64,000 bases of DNA from Vibrio orientalis CIP 102891 = ATCC 33934 (GTDB lineage Bacteria > Pseudomonadota > Gammaproteobacteria > Enterobacterales > Vibrionaceae), in contig NZ_ACZV01000005.1 of the NCBI RefSeq assembly GCF_000176235.1, positions 1,984,001 to 2,048,000 of the forward strand, given 5' to 3'. This document shows positions 9,006 through 18,745 of this stretch, piece by piece. Position numbers and translations under genes: made by a program. Within the stretch, counting starts at the first letter, position 1, and every line of letters begins with the position of its first letter. Below the pieces are notes generated by a model. The model was not told where the DNA came from. It ran no database searches and saw nothing but the letters and a program-made list of their open reading frames with translations.

Positions 9006-10754
9006 TTAATTCTCTGATGTGTGATGCACACAGGTTTGGTTACGACCATTGGCTTTCGCCTGATAGAGAGCACTATCTGCTAAGGCAACGATGGACTCAC
9101 TATTGTCGAGTGGCTGCGGTACCAAAGAAACGAGACCAATACTGGCCGTGACGATGTCTGATACGTTAGAAGAATTATGAGCGAGCGCTAACTCAGCGAC
9201 GCCTTGATGGATACGCTGGGCAACTTTCTTCGCCCCTTCAGCAGTAGTGTTAGGCAAGATAAAAGCAAACTCTTCACCACCATAACGAGCCACACTGTCG
9301 CTAGAGCGAGGCAATACCTTTTTGAACACCTCTGCGACTTTAATCAATGCTTCATCGCCACGTTGGTGGCCGTAAAAGTCATTAAAGCCTTTAAAGTAGT
9401 CAATGTCACACAGCATCACCGTCATTGGCTGCTGCTCTCGAATGTGGACATGCCACAATATATCAAGCTGCTCATCAAAACGGCGGCGGTTAGCGATCTG
9501 TGTCAGGCTATCAATGAAACTCAACCTTTCTAACTCTTGGTTAGCTTCTTCTAATTTTTGTTCCGCAAGGTATCGCTCCGATACATCACGCGCCATCACG
9601 AGCACCCCATTTGTCCCAGAGGCTGGATCTCTGAAAGGAGATTTAACTACATCGTACCAAATGAACTGGCCGTTGCTATTTACCACACGGTCGATATAAC
9701 GCAGGGACTTACCTTCATGAAGAACTTTGTTGTCTGTTTCTGATAGGCGACTGTAGGACTCATTAGGAATGACGTCTTGCAAGCGCTTACCAATAAGGTC
9801 ATTCACTTCAGCAATACCAAGTGCTTTAACAAAAGGCTGGTTACACGCTTGGTAAACCATATTTTCGTTAAAGATACCAATAGAATCGGGGCTCGATTCT
9901 AATATGTTTTGTAAAATCGTATCGCGCTGGGCCAGTGCCACTTCGGTATCTTTACGCTTTTCCATCTCATCACGCAGACTCTTTTGCATGTCATGCCAAT
10001 CGGTCACATCATGGCTAATGCCCAAGGTGCCAATTTTCTCACCGCTCGAAGAAATCAATGCGCTTTGATAGCTCTCAAGCAAGCAACTACGGCCATCTGG
10101 CGTCACAGTCCAACGTCTTTTACTCGCTCGCCCTTTAATTACCCCTTCGATATCAGCGACGCCTTCACCTTCTCGGTTATGCCAAAAACGTTGGAATGCT
10201 CGGTTGCTTGAAATAAGTCGACCATCTTTATCTTTAATAAAAATCAGCTCAGATAAATTATCGAAAGCACTTTTTACAATCGATAAAGAGTTCACTTGAT
10301 TCTTTAACTCGGCATCCGTTTCTTGGTGAGTAGAAAAGTAGAGCAACCAAACACTTCGGCGACGAAAAATGGTTTTACGTCCGACCACATCCAGATCAAT
10401 TCTACGGCTTTTTGATAATGGCCAACTGATGGTGTGAGATGAGAAAAAGCGTCCGGTGAATGGTGACACTGAAGTCAGTAAAAACTTCGGGGTAACCAGA
10501 TCAGGTAACATGAAATTTTTGCCAACTCGGCGAACGCCGAGTACTTGGCTCGCAACCGAGTTGGCAAGCAGCAATTCGCCACTCTTGCTATCGATTAAAA
10601 GTAAAGCATTGGGAGTGGTAACCAAAAGCTCAACTAAATGAGCTTGGTTACGAGCGTAGATCGCAGCCGTGATAATAATCGCGAGTAAGATGACAACAAG
10701 ATCAAAACCATGCCCGTGGGTCGTGTCCCACAACCAAACTAATACTTGCTCCAT
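9006..10754 (-). CDS. Membrane-anchored PAS/GGDEF diguanylate cyclase
   Basis: A probable c-di-GMP synthase of 582 residues. One N-terminal membrane helix (about 17-34) is followed by three PAS-like segments, roughly 45-145 (NALLLIDSKSGELLLAN), 160-255 (LIFIKDKDGRLISSN) and 280-395 (SIGIFNENMVYQACN), then a GGDEF domain. The active-site motif is GGEEF (about 492-496), a catalytically competent variant. An RxxD inhibitory site (RSSD) sits exactly five residues before it, so product feedback is expected. The ATG at 10754 is preferred over an in-frame TTG four codons upstream. It lies between arcB and yhcC on the same strand. The PAS ligands are unknown. Confidence 0.9.
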   Translation of the reverse strand: MEQVLVWLWDTTHGHGFDLVVILLAIIITAAIYARNQAHLVELLVTTPNALLLIDSKSGELLLANSVASQVLGVRRVGKNFMLPDLVTPKFLLTSVSPFTGRFFSSHTISWPLSKSRRIDLDVVGRKTIFRRRSVWLLYFSTHQETDAELKNQVNSLSIVKSAFDNLSELIFIKDKDGRLISSNRAFQRFWHNREGEGVADIEGVIKGRASKRRWTVTPDGRSCLLESYQSALISSSGEKIGTLGISHDVTDWHDMQKSLRDEMEKRKDTEVALAQRDTILQNILESSPDSIGIFNENMVYQACNQPFVKALGIAEVNDLIGKRLQDVIPNESYSRLSETDNKVLHEGKSLRYIDRVVNSNGQFIWYDVVKSPFRDPASGTNGVLVMARDVSERYLAEQKLEEANQELERLSFIDSLTQIANRRRFDEQLDILWHVHIREQQPMTVMLCDIDYFKGFNDFYGHQRGDEALIKVAEVFKKVLPRSSDSVARYGGEEFAFILPNTTAEGAKKVAQRIHQGVAELALAHNSSNVSDIVTASIGLVSLVPQPLDNSESIVALADSALYQAKANGRNQTCVHHTSEN

Positions 10755-10818
10755 CCCAATACTCAAACTCTATGCTATACCCATTGTAAGGGTACAAAAG
10801 ATATCAGCTTATTGCTTA

Positions 10819-11763
10819 CTATTCAGCCTTTAATATTGGTTTTGTGTATATAAATGGTTGATTAATTAACGTCCCCTGAGCCCCCTCTAGGTTCAAGGTG
10901 CGACCAATCTCCGTCATCGCCAACCATCGATTCTCACACCACAACGGAGCAAGAAGCGTTGGTCTTCTCGCCGCTGAAGAAACTCGGTGATAGACCACTT
11001 CGGGTGGTGTCATACGGATCATTTCACTGGCAATTGAGACATACTCATCAAGCTCAGGAGCTTCAAGTCGTCCCGCCTTCCAGGCTTTGGCCATCGTACT
11101 GCCTTCAACAATGTGCAATCCATGCAGCTTGATACCATCAGTCCCAACCGCCAGCACTTGTTCCATAGTCGCGATATTATCTTCGCGCGTTTCTTTCGGT
11201 AACCCGACAATTAAGTGGGTGCACACTTTAATACCTAACGCTCGGGCGCGCTTGGTGATCTCGGCATAACATTCAAAATCATGACCGCGATTAATACGCT
11301 TAAGCGTCTGATTGTTCGCCGTTTGTAATCCAAGCTCCAACCAGATCTCATAACCTTGTTCGACATAGCCTGACAACAAATCCAACACCGCGTCAGGCAC
11401 GCAATCAGGGCGGGTGCCAACACAAAGTCCAACAATATCAGCTGCTTTTAATGCTTCCTCATACATGTTTTTCAACACTTGCACTTCCGCATATGTGCTG
11501 GTGTAGGCTTGAAAGTAAGCGAGGTACTTTTTCGCTCGATCAATTTCACCGGCACGATCAATCAACTGATCGTGAATACTTTTGGCTTGAGCCTCTTCAT
11601 CTGCGAACGACGCAACATTGCAAAACGTACAGCCGCCACGACCTATGGTGCCATCACGATTGGGACAACTAAATCCGCCATGCAAAGTCAGCTTGTGTAC
11701 TTTCTCTCCGTAACGACGTTGTAAGTCTTGTCCAATGGTGTTGACTAGCTCATGAAGTTGCAT
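10819..11763 (-). CDS. yhcC: YhcC, radical-SAM protein
   Basis: A 314-residue TIGR01212/YhcC-family radical SAM protein. The cluster motif CPNRDGTIGRGGCTFC lies near the N-terminus in the family's CX3CX2C-like arrangement (GGFSCPNRDG, then GGCTFCNVASF). It is followed by LAYFQAYTSTYA, GLCVGTRPDCVPD and a TIM-barrel core ending with LHGLHIVEGSTMAKAW. The reaction is not known; some relatives resemble the Elp3-type radical SAM fold. It is divergent from gltB. A YhcC homologue beside glutamate synthase is common in gammaproteobacteria, but a metabolic link is unproven. Confidence 0.88.
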   Translation of the reverse strand: MQLHELVNTIGQDLQRRYGEKVHKLTLHGGFSCPNRDGTIGRGGCTFCNVASFADEEAQAKSIHDQLIDRAGEIDRAKKYLAYFQAYTSTYAEVQVLKNMYEEALKAADIVGLCVGTRPDCVPDAVLDLLSGYVEQGYEIWLELGLQTANNQTLKRINRGHDFECYAEITKRARALGIKVCTHLIVGLPKETREDNIATMEQVLAVGTDGIKLHGLHIVEGSTMAKAWKAGRLEAPELDEYVSIASEMIRMTPPEVVYHRVSSAARRPTLLAPLWCENRWLAMTEIGRTLNLEGAQGTLINQPFIYTKPILKAE

Positions 11764-12298
11764 ATTTACTCTTACCCGTAGATCGAAATGAATATCATTA
11801 AGATTTGTGTAATTTAATTACAGTTTTGAAAAATAATCGAGTGCGAAATGTAACGATTTCAAACAGGTGATAAGTTAAGCAAAGTCAATAAACATGCAGA
11901 AATAACGTGCCTCAGGCTGATTGTTATGTAGAAGTTAAACATATTATTCATTTAAACGACGAAAAAAGTGGGCAACAGAGTCGAGTTTTGATTGCATTTC
12001 CGCCTAACTAAATTGTAGGATACTTACAGATTTTGCTGTTTTATGTATTTTAAATTACATACAAATTCGGCAAAACATCGGTGTTTTCCAACTCCTACCT
12101 ATATAAATCACTAGATTGTGATACAAAAAAAATGGATTACACCAAGGATTGTTTTTCTCGCAATATTTTTCCTGCGAGATACGGAATGGAATCAAAGTCA
12201 CCAACCTAGGCGACTTCGAATCATAAAAATAAAGGACAGGACGTAGAACTAGTTTCGACTAGCCCAATTGCGCCTATTTGAACTGGAAGGATGTATCC
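11764..12298. promoter_or_regulatory. Long yhcC/gltB1 intergenic regulatory region
   Basis: This 535-bp AT-rich gap holds no convincing gene. It contains a perfect 15-bp palindrome (TGTAATTTAATTACA, 11808-11822), a related 20-bp imperfect palindrome at 12042-12061, a hairpin TCTCGCA/TGCGAGA at 12156-12179 and a small CTAGT-TTCG-ACTAG hairpin at 12249-12262. It ends in a GGAAGG ribosome binding site. Assigning the gltB1 promoter and its regulators to this gap is inference. Confidence 0.55.
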
Positions 12299-15200
12299 AT
12301 GGTAGATAGAGAGCAAAGATCACAAGGTCTTTATACTCCAGAGCTGGAGCATGACGCTTGTGGTATCGGTTTTGTTGCTCACCTTAAAAACCGCAAATCA
12401 CACGCAGTAGTTACGCAAGCACTCGACATGCTTGCTCGTATGGAACACCGTGGCGGTCAAGGCTGTGACCCATGCTCGGGTGACGGTGCAGGTATCTTGC
12501 TACAAAAACCTCATGAGTTTCTGTTAGAAGAAGCGGTAAAACTTGGTATCAAGTTACCTTCTTTTGAAAAATACGGTGTCGGTGTTGTACTTTTCCCTAA
12601 AGATGAACACAAACGTGCTCAATGTCGCGATATTCTAGAACGTAACGCACAACGCCTTGAACTAGACGTCATTGGCTACCGTGTTCTGCCAACTGATAAC
12701 TCGATGATTGGTGCAGATCCACTCAGTACTGAGCCTCAGTTTGAACACGTATTTATTTCTGGTGGCCCAAGCATCACTCCAGAAGAGCTAGAGCGTAAGT
12801 TATATGTACTGCGTAATTACACCGTTCGTGTATGTCTAGAGAGCGTGTCTAACATTGGCGATGACTTCTACATCAACTCTATGTCTTACAAGACCGTGGT
12901 GTACAAAGGTCAGCTAACAACAGAGCAAGTACCTCAGTACTTCTTAGATCTACAGAATCCAACCATGGTGAGCGCACTCGCACTGGTTCACTCTCGTTTC
13001 TCTACCAATACATTCCCGCGCTGGCGCCTTGCTCAGCCTTTCCGTTACATTGCTCACAATGGTGAAATCAACACAGTTCGCGGTAACCTGAACTGGATGA
13101 AAGCCCGTGAAGCAATCATCGAATCTGACCTGTTCACTCAGGCTGAGATCGATATGTTATTGCCTATCTGTCAAGAAGGCAGTTCGGACTCATCAAACTT
13201 CGATATGGCGCTAGAGCTCCTAGTTCTATCTGGTCGTAGCCTGCCACATGCGTTAATGATGATGATTCCTGAAGCATGGCAAGAAAACAAAAACATGGAT
13301 CCAACACGTCGCGCGTTTTATCAATACCACGCCAACGTAATGGAACCATGGGATGGCCCAGCATCAGTATGTTTCACTGACGGTGTTCAAGTTGGTGCAA
13401 CACTTGACCGTAACGGTCTGCGTCCTTCTCGCTACACAGTGACCAAAGATGATTTCCTAGTAATGGCATCGGAATCTGGCGTTGTTGAGATTGAGCCAGA
13501 GAATGTTGAGTTCCGTGGTCGTCTACAGCCTGGTCGTATCTTCGTTGCTGACCTAGAGCAAGGCCGAATCATTTCAGATGAAGAAGTGAAAGATGGTATC
13601 GCTAACGCACAACCTTACGAGAAGTGGGTAGAAGAGAACCTGCTAAGTCTGAAGAAACTGCCAGATGCGAGCAACGAATTCAGTCAGCCATCACCAGAGA
13701 AGCTACTGCACAAACAGCAAGCATTCGGTGTTAGCTCTGAAGAAGTCAACGAAATCATCGTACCGATGGCGAAAGATGGTAAAGAGCCTCTTTCTGCAAT
13801 GGGTGCCGACTGGCCACTAGCGATTCTTTCGCACCAGTCACAACATCTTTCAAACTACTTTAAACAGCTGTTCGCTCAGGTAACCAACCCGCCAATCGAC
13901 CCGATTCGTGAGCGTATGGTTATGTCGCTGAACACTTACCTTGGTAAGGATCAGAACCTGCTTGCTGAGTCTCCAGAGCACTGTCAAAAAGTAGAGCTTG
14001 AGTCGCCTGTTCTCTCTAATTCTGAGCTTGAGAAACTGCGTGCTATCGATAACGAGCACCTTCAAGCGAAGACACTAGACATCGTATTCCAAGCAAGTGA
14101 AGACGAAGGCAAACTAGAGCGTGCACTAAAGCGTATCTGTCAGTACGCAGAAGATGCCGTTATTGATGGTTACTCAATCATCCTTCTGACTGACCGCGCT
14201 GTTAACTCTAACCACGCCGCTATTCCAGCAATGCTTGCGGTTGGCGCTGTTCACCACCACCTAATCCGCAAGGGTCTACGTGCGAAATGTGACATCGTGG
14301 TTGAGACAGGTGATGCGCGTGAGACGCACCACTTCGCAACGCTAATCGGTTACGGTGCAAACGCAGTTAACCCATACCTAGTTATTGAAACAATGGTTGA
14401 GCTGCAACGCACTAAGAAACTAGATCCAGAAACAAACATTCGTGATCTATTTGAGAACTACCGTCAATCGATCAATGGCGGCCTACTGAAGATCTTCTCG
14501 AAAATGGGTATCTCTACGCTACAGTCTTACCACGGTGCACAGATCTTTGAAGCGCTTGGTATCAGCAAGTCTGTAGTCGATAAATACTTCACAGGTACGG
14601 TTTCACGCATACAAGGTCTAACGATCGACGACATCGCGAAAGAAGTACTCGTGCGTCACCGCATTGGTTACCCAACACGTGAAATCCCAGTACAAGTTCT
14701 TGATGTTGGTGGTGTTTACCAGTGGAAACAGCGTGGTGAAAAGCACCTGTTTAACCCTGAAACGATTTCACTACTGCAAGAGTCGACTCGTAACAAAGAT
14801 TACGCTCAGTTCAAGAAATATGCGAAAGCGGTTGATGACCAAGGCGATAACGCAGCAACGCTACGTAGCCAGTTAGACTTTGTTAAGAACCCAGCAGGTT
14901 CAATCCCACTAGAAGAAGTCGAGCCAATCGAAAGCATCCTTAAGCGTTTCGCGACAGGTGCTATGTCATTCGGCTCTATCTCTTACGAAGCACACTCCAC
15001 ACTGGCAGTTGCGATGAACCGCATCGGCGCGAAATCAAACTCTGGTGAAGGTGGTGAAGACCCAACTCGTTTCGAACGTAAAGAAAACGGTGACTGGGAA
15101 CGCTCTGCAATCAAACAGGTGGCTTCAGGCCGCTTTGGTGTGACGTCTTACTACCTAACTAACGCAGATGAGCTACAGATCAAGATGGCTCAAGGTGCGA

Positions 15201-16846
15201 AACCAGGTGAAGGTGGTCAGCTACCAGGTGATAAGGTTGATGACTGGATCGGTGCAACACGTCACTCGACTCCGGGCGTAGGTCTAATCTCGCCACCACC
15301 ACACCACGATATCTACTCAATCGAAGATTTGGCTCAGCTAATCTACGACTTGAAGAACGCGAACCGTGCTGGCCGTGTCAACGTGAAGCTCGTATCGGAA
15401 GCTGGCGTAGGTACTATCGCCTCAGGTGTAGCCAAAGCGAAAGCTGACGTTGTACTTATCGCAGGTTTCGATGGCGGTACAGGTGCATCACCGATGTCGT
15501 CTATCCGTCATACAGGTCTACCTTGGGAGCTTGGTCTAGCGGAAACGCACCAAACACTTCTAAAGAATGGCCTACGTAACCGTATCGTGGTTCAGTCTGA
15601 TGGTCAGATGAAGACACCTCGCGACCTAGCAGTAGCAACACTACTTGGCGCTGAAGAATGGGGCGTGGCAACCGCTGCATTGGTTGTTGAAGGCTGTATC
15701 ATGATGCGTAAGTGTCATAAGAACACCTGTCCGGTAGGTATCGCAACTCAGAACAAGACACTACGTGAGCGCTTCGATGGCCGCGTAGAAGATGTTGTCA
15801 CCTTCTTCCAATACATGGCTGAAGGCCTGCGTGAAGTAATGGCTGAGCTAGGCTACCGCACTATCGATGAGATGGTTGGTCAATCACATAAATTGAAAGT
15901 TCGTGATGATATCGGCCACTGGAAGTACAAGAATCTCGATCTAACGCCTGTGCTACATATCGAGCAAGCGCGTGAAGACGATGGTGTATACAACCAAACG
16001 CAGCAAAACCACAACCTAGAAGACGTTCTCGACCGTAAGTTGATTCAAGCGGCTATTCCTGCACTTGAGAAAGGTGAAGCAGTCAATGCTGAGTTCCCTA
16101 TCATCAACACAGACCGCTCTGCAGGTACCATGCTGTCGAACGAAATCTCGAAGGTGTACAAAGATGCCGGTCTCCCTCAACCAATGAACGTGAAGTTCAA
16201 CGGTAGTGCAGGTCAATCATTCGGTGCATTCCTTGCGAAAGGCGTTAAGTTCGAAGTTGAAGGCGACGCCAACGACTACTGGGGTAAAGGTCTATCTGGC
16301 GGTACGCTAGTACTTTACCCAGATGCTAAATCGACTATCGTCGCTGAAGATAACATCGTTGTTGGTAACGTATGTTTCTACGGTGCAACTTCGGGTGAGT
16401 CTTACATTCGCGGTATGGCTGGTGAGCGTTTCTGTGTTCGTAACTCAGGTGCGAAAGTTGTTGTTGAAGGTGTCGGTGACCACGGTTGTGAATACATGAC
16501 GGGTGGTGTTGCGGTAATCCTTGGCTCAACAGGTCGTAACTTTGCGGCTGGTATGAGTGGTGGTGTGGCTTACGTTTGGGACAAGTCTGGTGACTTTGAA
16601 ACTAAGCTCAACCCAGAACTGGTCGACCTCGACCCAATCGAAGCAGAAGATCGTGAACTACTTAAAGAAATGCTAACCAAGCAAGTTCAATTCACAGGAA
16701 GTGAAGTTGCTCAGTCTTTCCTTGATAACTTTGAAGCAAGCCTAGCCTCTATGGTTAAGGTAATGCCGCGTGACTACAAAGCGGTTCTTCAAAAGCGTAA
16801 GGCTGAATCAGAGCAAGCACAAACGGAACAAGTGGAGGCAGTATAA
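12299..16846 (+). CDS. gltB: Glutamate synthase large subunit, non-enterobacterial type (GOGAT 1)
   Basis: The alpha subunit of NADPH-GOGAT, which makes two glutamates from glutamine and 2-oxoglutarate. The ATG at 12299 follows GGAAGG by eight bases; an in-frame start at 12278 lacks a site. Of 1515 residues, the first 20 are a propeptide and Cys21 (HDACGIGF) is the N-terminal nucleophile of the class II amidotransferase domain. Next come the central domain, the FMN/2-oxoglutarate synthase domain (SGEGGEDPTRF, LISPPPHHDIYSIEDLAQL, AGFDGGTGASPMSS), the 3Fe-4S cysteines in MMRKCHKNTCPVG, and the C-terminal GXGXG barrel (DGSAGQSFGAF-like repeats, about 1290-1490). The N-terminal sequence resembles Bacillus, cyanobacterial and plastid forms more than E. 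coli GltB. It overlaps gltD by one base. Confidence 0.95.
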   Translation: MVDREQRSQGLYTPELEHDACGIGFVAHLKNRKSHAVVTQALDMLARMEHRGGQGCDPCSGDGAGILLQKPHEFLLEEAVKLGIKLPSFEKYGVGVVLFPKDEHKRAQCRDILERNAQRLELDVIGYRVLPTDNSMIGADPLSTEPQFEHVFISGGPSITPEELERKLYVLRNYTVRVCLESVSNIGDDFYINSMSYKTVVYKGQLTTEQVPQYFLDLQNPTMVSALALVHSRFSTNTFPRWRLAQPFRYIAHNGEINTVRGNLNWMKAREAIIESDLFTQAEIDMLLPICQEGSSDSSNFDMALELLVLSGRSLPHALMMMIPEAWQENKNMDPTRRAFYQYHANVMEPWDGPASVCFTDGVQVGATLDRNGLRPSRYTVTKDDFLVMASESGVVEIEPENVEFRGRLQPGRIFVADLEQGRIISDEEVKDGIANAQPYEKWVEENLLSLKKLPDASNEFSQPSPEKLLHKQQAFGVSSEEVNEIIVPMAKDGKEPLSAMGADWPLAILSHQSQHLSNYFKQLFAQVTNPPIDPIRERMVMSLNTYLGKDQNLLAESPEHCQKVELESPVLSNSELEKLRAIDNEHLQAKTLDIVFQASEDEGKLERALKRICQYAEDAVIDGYSIILLTDRAVNSNHAAIPAMLAVGAVHHHLIRKGLRAKCDIVVETGDARETHHFATLIGYGANAVNPYLVIETMVELQRTKKLDPETNIRDLFENYRQSINGGLLKIFSKMGISTLQSYHGAQIFEALGISKSVVDKYFTGTVSRIQGLTIDDIAKEVLVRHRIGYPTREIPVQVLDVGGVYQWKQRGEKHLFNPETISLLQESTRNKDYAQFKKYAKAVDDQGDNAATLRSQLDFVKNPAGSIPLEEVEPIESILKRFATGAMSFGSISYEAHSTLAVAMNRIGAKSNSGEGGEDPTRFERKENGDWERSAIKQVASGRFGVTSYYLTNADELQIKMAQGAKPGEGGQLPGDKVDDWIGATRHSTPGVGLISPPPHHDIYSIEDLAQLIYDLKNANRAGRVNVKLVSEAGVGTIASGVAKAKADVVLIAGFDGGTGASPMSSIRHTGLPWELGLAETHQTLLKNGLRNRIVVQSDGQMKTPRDLAVATLLGAEEWGVATAALVVEGCIMMRKCHKNTCPVGIATQNKTLRERFDGRVEDVVTFFQYMAEGLREVMAELGYRTIDEMVGQSHKLKVRDDIGHWKYKNLDLTPVLHIEQAREDDGVYNQTQQNHNLEDVLDRKLIQAAIPALEKGEAVNAEFPIINTDRSAGTMLSNEISKVYKDAGLPQPMNVKFNGSAGQSFGAFLAKGVKFEVEGDANDYWGKGLSGGTLVLYPDAKSTIVAEDNIVVGNVCFYGATSGESYIRGMAGERFCVRNSGAKVVVEGVGDHGCEYMTGGVAVILGSTGRNFAAGMSGGVAYVWDKSGDFETKLNPELVDLDPIEAEDRELLKEMLTKQVQFTGSEVAQSFLDNFEASLASMVKVMPRDYKAVLQKRKAESEQAQTEQVEAV

Positions 16847-18315
16847 TGGGTAAGCCTACTGGATTTTTAGAACATGGTCGCGAGCTTCCAAAGAAGCTCG
16901 ACCCATCGGTTCGTATTGAAGACAACAAAGAATTCGTTCTGAACGAAGAGTTTGGTGACAAGATCAATACTCAGGCTTCTCGTTGTATGGACTGTGGTGT
17001 TCCTTTCTGTCACAGCGGTTGTCCGATTGGTAACATCATTCCTGAGTTCAATGACGCGGTATACCGTGACAGCTGGGAAGAAGCTTGGAACATTCTAAGT
17101 TCAACCAATAACTTCCCTGAGTTTACTGGTCGTGTTTGTCCATCACCTTGTGAAAGTGCATGTGTTCTTGGCATCAACCAAGATCCAATCACCATCTGTA
17201 ATATCGAGAAAACGATTGTAGAAACTGCGTACCGTGAAGGGTACGCAAAACCTAAAACGCCTCGTTCACGTACGGGTAAAACCATTGCAATCATCGGCTC
17301 TGGCCCTGCAGGTCTTGCAGCGGCTGAGCAGCTAAACAGTGCTGGTCACTCAGTGACAGTATTTGAGCGTGATGAAAAAGTCGGTGGTCTACTGCGCTTT
17401 GGTATCCCTGATTTTAAACTGGGCATGGATGTCATTGACCGTAAGATCAACCTAATGGCTGAAGCGGGCGTTGAGTTCAAAGTAAACCAACACGTTGGGG
17501 TTAGCGTAAATGCTCAGCAACTACGTCAAGAATTTGATGTAGTGCTACTAACAGGTGGTTCAACGGTTCCTCGTGATTTGCCAGTACCGGGTCGTGAGCT
17601 GAAAGGTGTTCACTTCGCAATGGAATTCCTAGGCCAAAACAATCGCCGTGCAAACGATATGGATCTTAAGGGTGAAGAAATTCACGCTAAAGATAAGCAT
17701 GTTGTGGTTATCGGTGGCGGTGATACTGGCTCTGACTGTGTTGGTACGTCTAACCGTCATAAAGCAGCAAGCGTGACTCAAGTTGAAATCATGCCGATTC
17801 CACCAGAGAAACGTCCTGCAAATATGCCTTGGCCTCAATACCCAATGATCATGAAGACAACCACTTCTCATGAAGAAGGTTGTGAGCGTCATTGGAATAT
17901 CCTGACTAAGGAATTTATTGGTAACGATAAAGGTGAAGTCACTGGTTTACGTATTGCTGACATCGTTTGGCAAGACGCGAAACCAGGTGAGCGCCCAGGT
18001 TTTGAAGAAGTAGCAAACTCTGAGCGTGTGATTCCATGTGATATGGCATTCCTTGCAATGGGCTTCCTTCACCCAGAACCAACAGGTGTGTTAGCGCAAC
18101 TAGATATCAAACTGGATGAGCGCGGTAATGTCGCGACTGAAGGTTTTGCAACTAACCAAAAAGGTGTCTTTGCCGCAGGTGATATGCGTACTGGCCAGTC
18201 TTTGGTTGTACGTTGTATCAACGAAGGTCGTGAATGTGCCATTGCCATTGATGATTACCTAATGGGTAACTCAAACCTAGAGGCGAAAGCAGACTCATTG
18301 ATGCTATCTGCATAA
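16846..18315 (+). CDS. gltD: Glutamate synthase small subunit, GOGAT 1
   Basis: The beta subunit, which passes NADPH electrons through FAD and two 4Fe-4S clusters to GltB. In 489 residues the N-terminal cluster cysteines are CMDCGVPFCHSGCPIGN and GRVCPSPCESACVLG. The FAD-binding motif is IIGSGPAGLAAAEQL and the NADP motif VVIGGGDTGSDCVGT. The last segment is GVFAAGDMRTGQSLVV. The start (MGKPTGFLEHGRELP) and the SHEEGCERHWNI insert are typical of the type found in Bacillus and plants and differ from the E. coli GltD type encoded at 23231. It follows gltB as TAATG, so translation is coupled. Confidence 0.95.
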   Translation: MGKPTGFLEHGRELPKKLDPSVRIEDNKEFVLNEEFGDKINTQASRCMDCGVPFCHSGCPIGNIIPEFNDAVYRDSWEEAWNILSSTNNFPEFTGRVCPSPCESACVLGINQDPITICNIEKTIVETAYREGYAKPKTPRSRTGKTIAIIGSGPAGLAAAEQLNSAGHSVTVFERDEKVGGLLRFGIPDFKLGMDVIDRKINLMAEAGVEFKVNQHVGVSVNAQQLRQEFDVVLLTGGSTVPRDLPVPGRELKGVHFAMEFLGQNNRRANDMDLKGEEIHAKDKHVVVIGGGDTGSDCVGTSNRHKAASVTQVEIMPIPPEKRPANMPWPQYPMIMKTTTSHEEGCERHWNILTKEFIGNDKGEVTGLRIADIVWQDAKPGERPGFEEVANSERVIPCDMAFLAMGFLHPEPTGVLAQLDIKLDERGNVATEGFATNQKGVFAAGDMRTGQSLVVRCINEGRECAIAIDDYLMGNSNLEAKADSLMLSA

Positions 18316-18321
18316 TCTCTA

Positions 18322-18358
18322 GCCACCCAAGCTGCTTCCTTTAGTAGATTCTGGGTGG
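18322..18358 (+). other. Inverted repeat just after gltD1
   Basis: Arms CCACCCA and TGGGTGG lie about 22 bases apart right after the gltD1 stop. No T-run follows, so this looks like a 3'-end stabilising structure rather than a terminator. Confidence 0.4.
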
Positions 18359-18397
18359 CAAAGATTAAATAAACAATCCTTCCAAACTTTATGATTT

Positions 18398-18426
18398 GAC
18401 CAGTACATTGTGCTGGTCTTTTTTAT
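18398..18426 (+). terminator. Terminator of gltB1D1
   Basis: A nine-pair stem with one G-U pair (GACCAGTAC/GTGCTGGTC), a 3-nt loop and a following T6-A-T5 run. It separates the two gltBD operons. Confidence 0.85.
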
Positions 18427-18428
18427 TT

Positions 18429-18745
18429 TTCCGAAACAGACAATGTTGCAAAAATGTAACATTAAAAACCTTAAGCTTCTGAATTATATAGACTATTACA
18501 GCGTATTAAGTGGTAAATCGCACATTGGCATGATTTTCCACCAAGAACTTGACCTTTTTTACAATAACCTATACGTTGTGAAGTCGATGAAAAATATTTC
18601 CTCAATATTTGTTAATAGTTCTAACGGAATTTAGTGCATATTTATACAAATAATAACAATTAGAACGAATAGTTAGTCATATATACCAACCCTTTTAATG
18701 TTGGTAGTTCTGTCGGGAGACAGGTGAAGCAAAGGGAGAATTGCA
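18429..18745 (+). promoter_or_regulatory. Upstream region of the second gltBD operon
   Basis: An AT-rich gap of about 320 bp with no supportable gene. Its 3' end has two consecutive hairpins: ACCAAC/GTTGGT at 18685-18705 and CTGTC-GGGA-GACAG at 18710-18723. Then comes the strong AAGGGAG ribosome binding site of gltB2. Promoter elements are not clear by eye. Confidence 0.45.

Noticed and set aside
12132..12209. 25-codon open frame in the gltB1 leader (starts MDYTKDCFSRN)
   Set aside because: No ribosome binding site (poly-A precedes the ATG), no runs of regulatory codons such as Glu or Gln, and it overlaps a hairpin.
11764..12298. Known glutamine or other riboswitch in the gltB leader
   Set aside because: The hairpins are short and simple and do not resemble a riboswitch class I can name.
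18410..18634. 74-codon open frame between the two gltBD operons
   Set aside because: It begins inside the gltD1 terminator, is rich in Asn/Tyr/Phe/Ile as expected from AT-rich non-coding DNA, and has no ribosome binding site or family resemblance.
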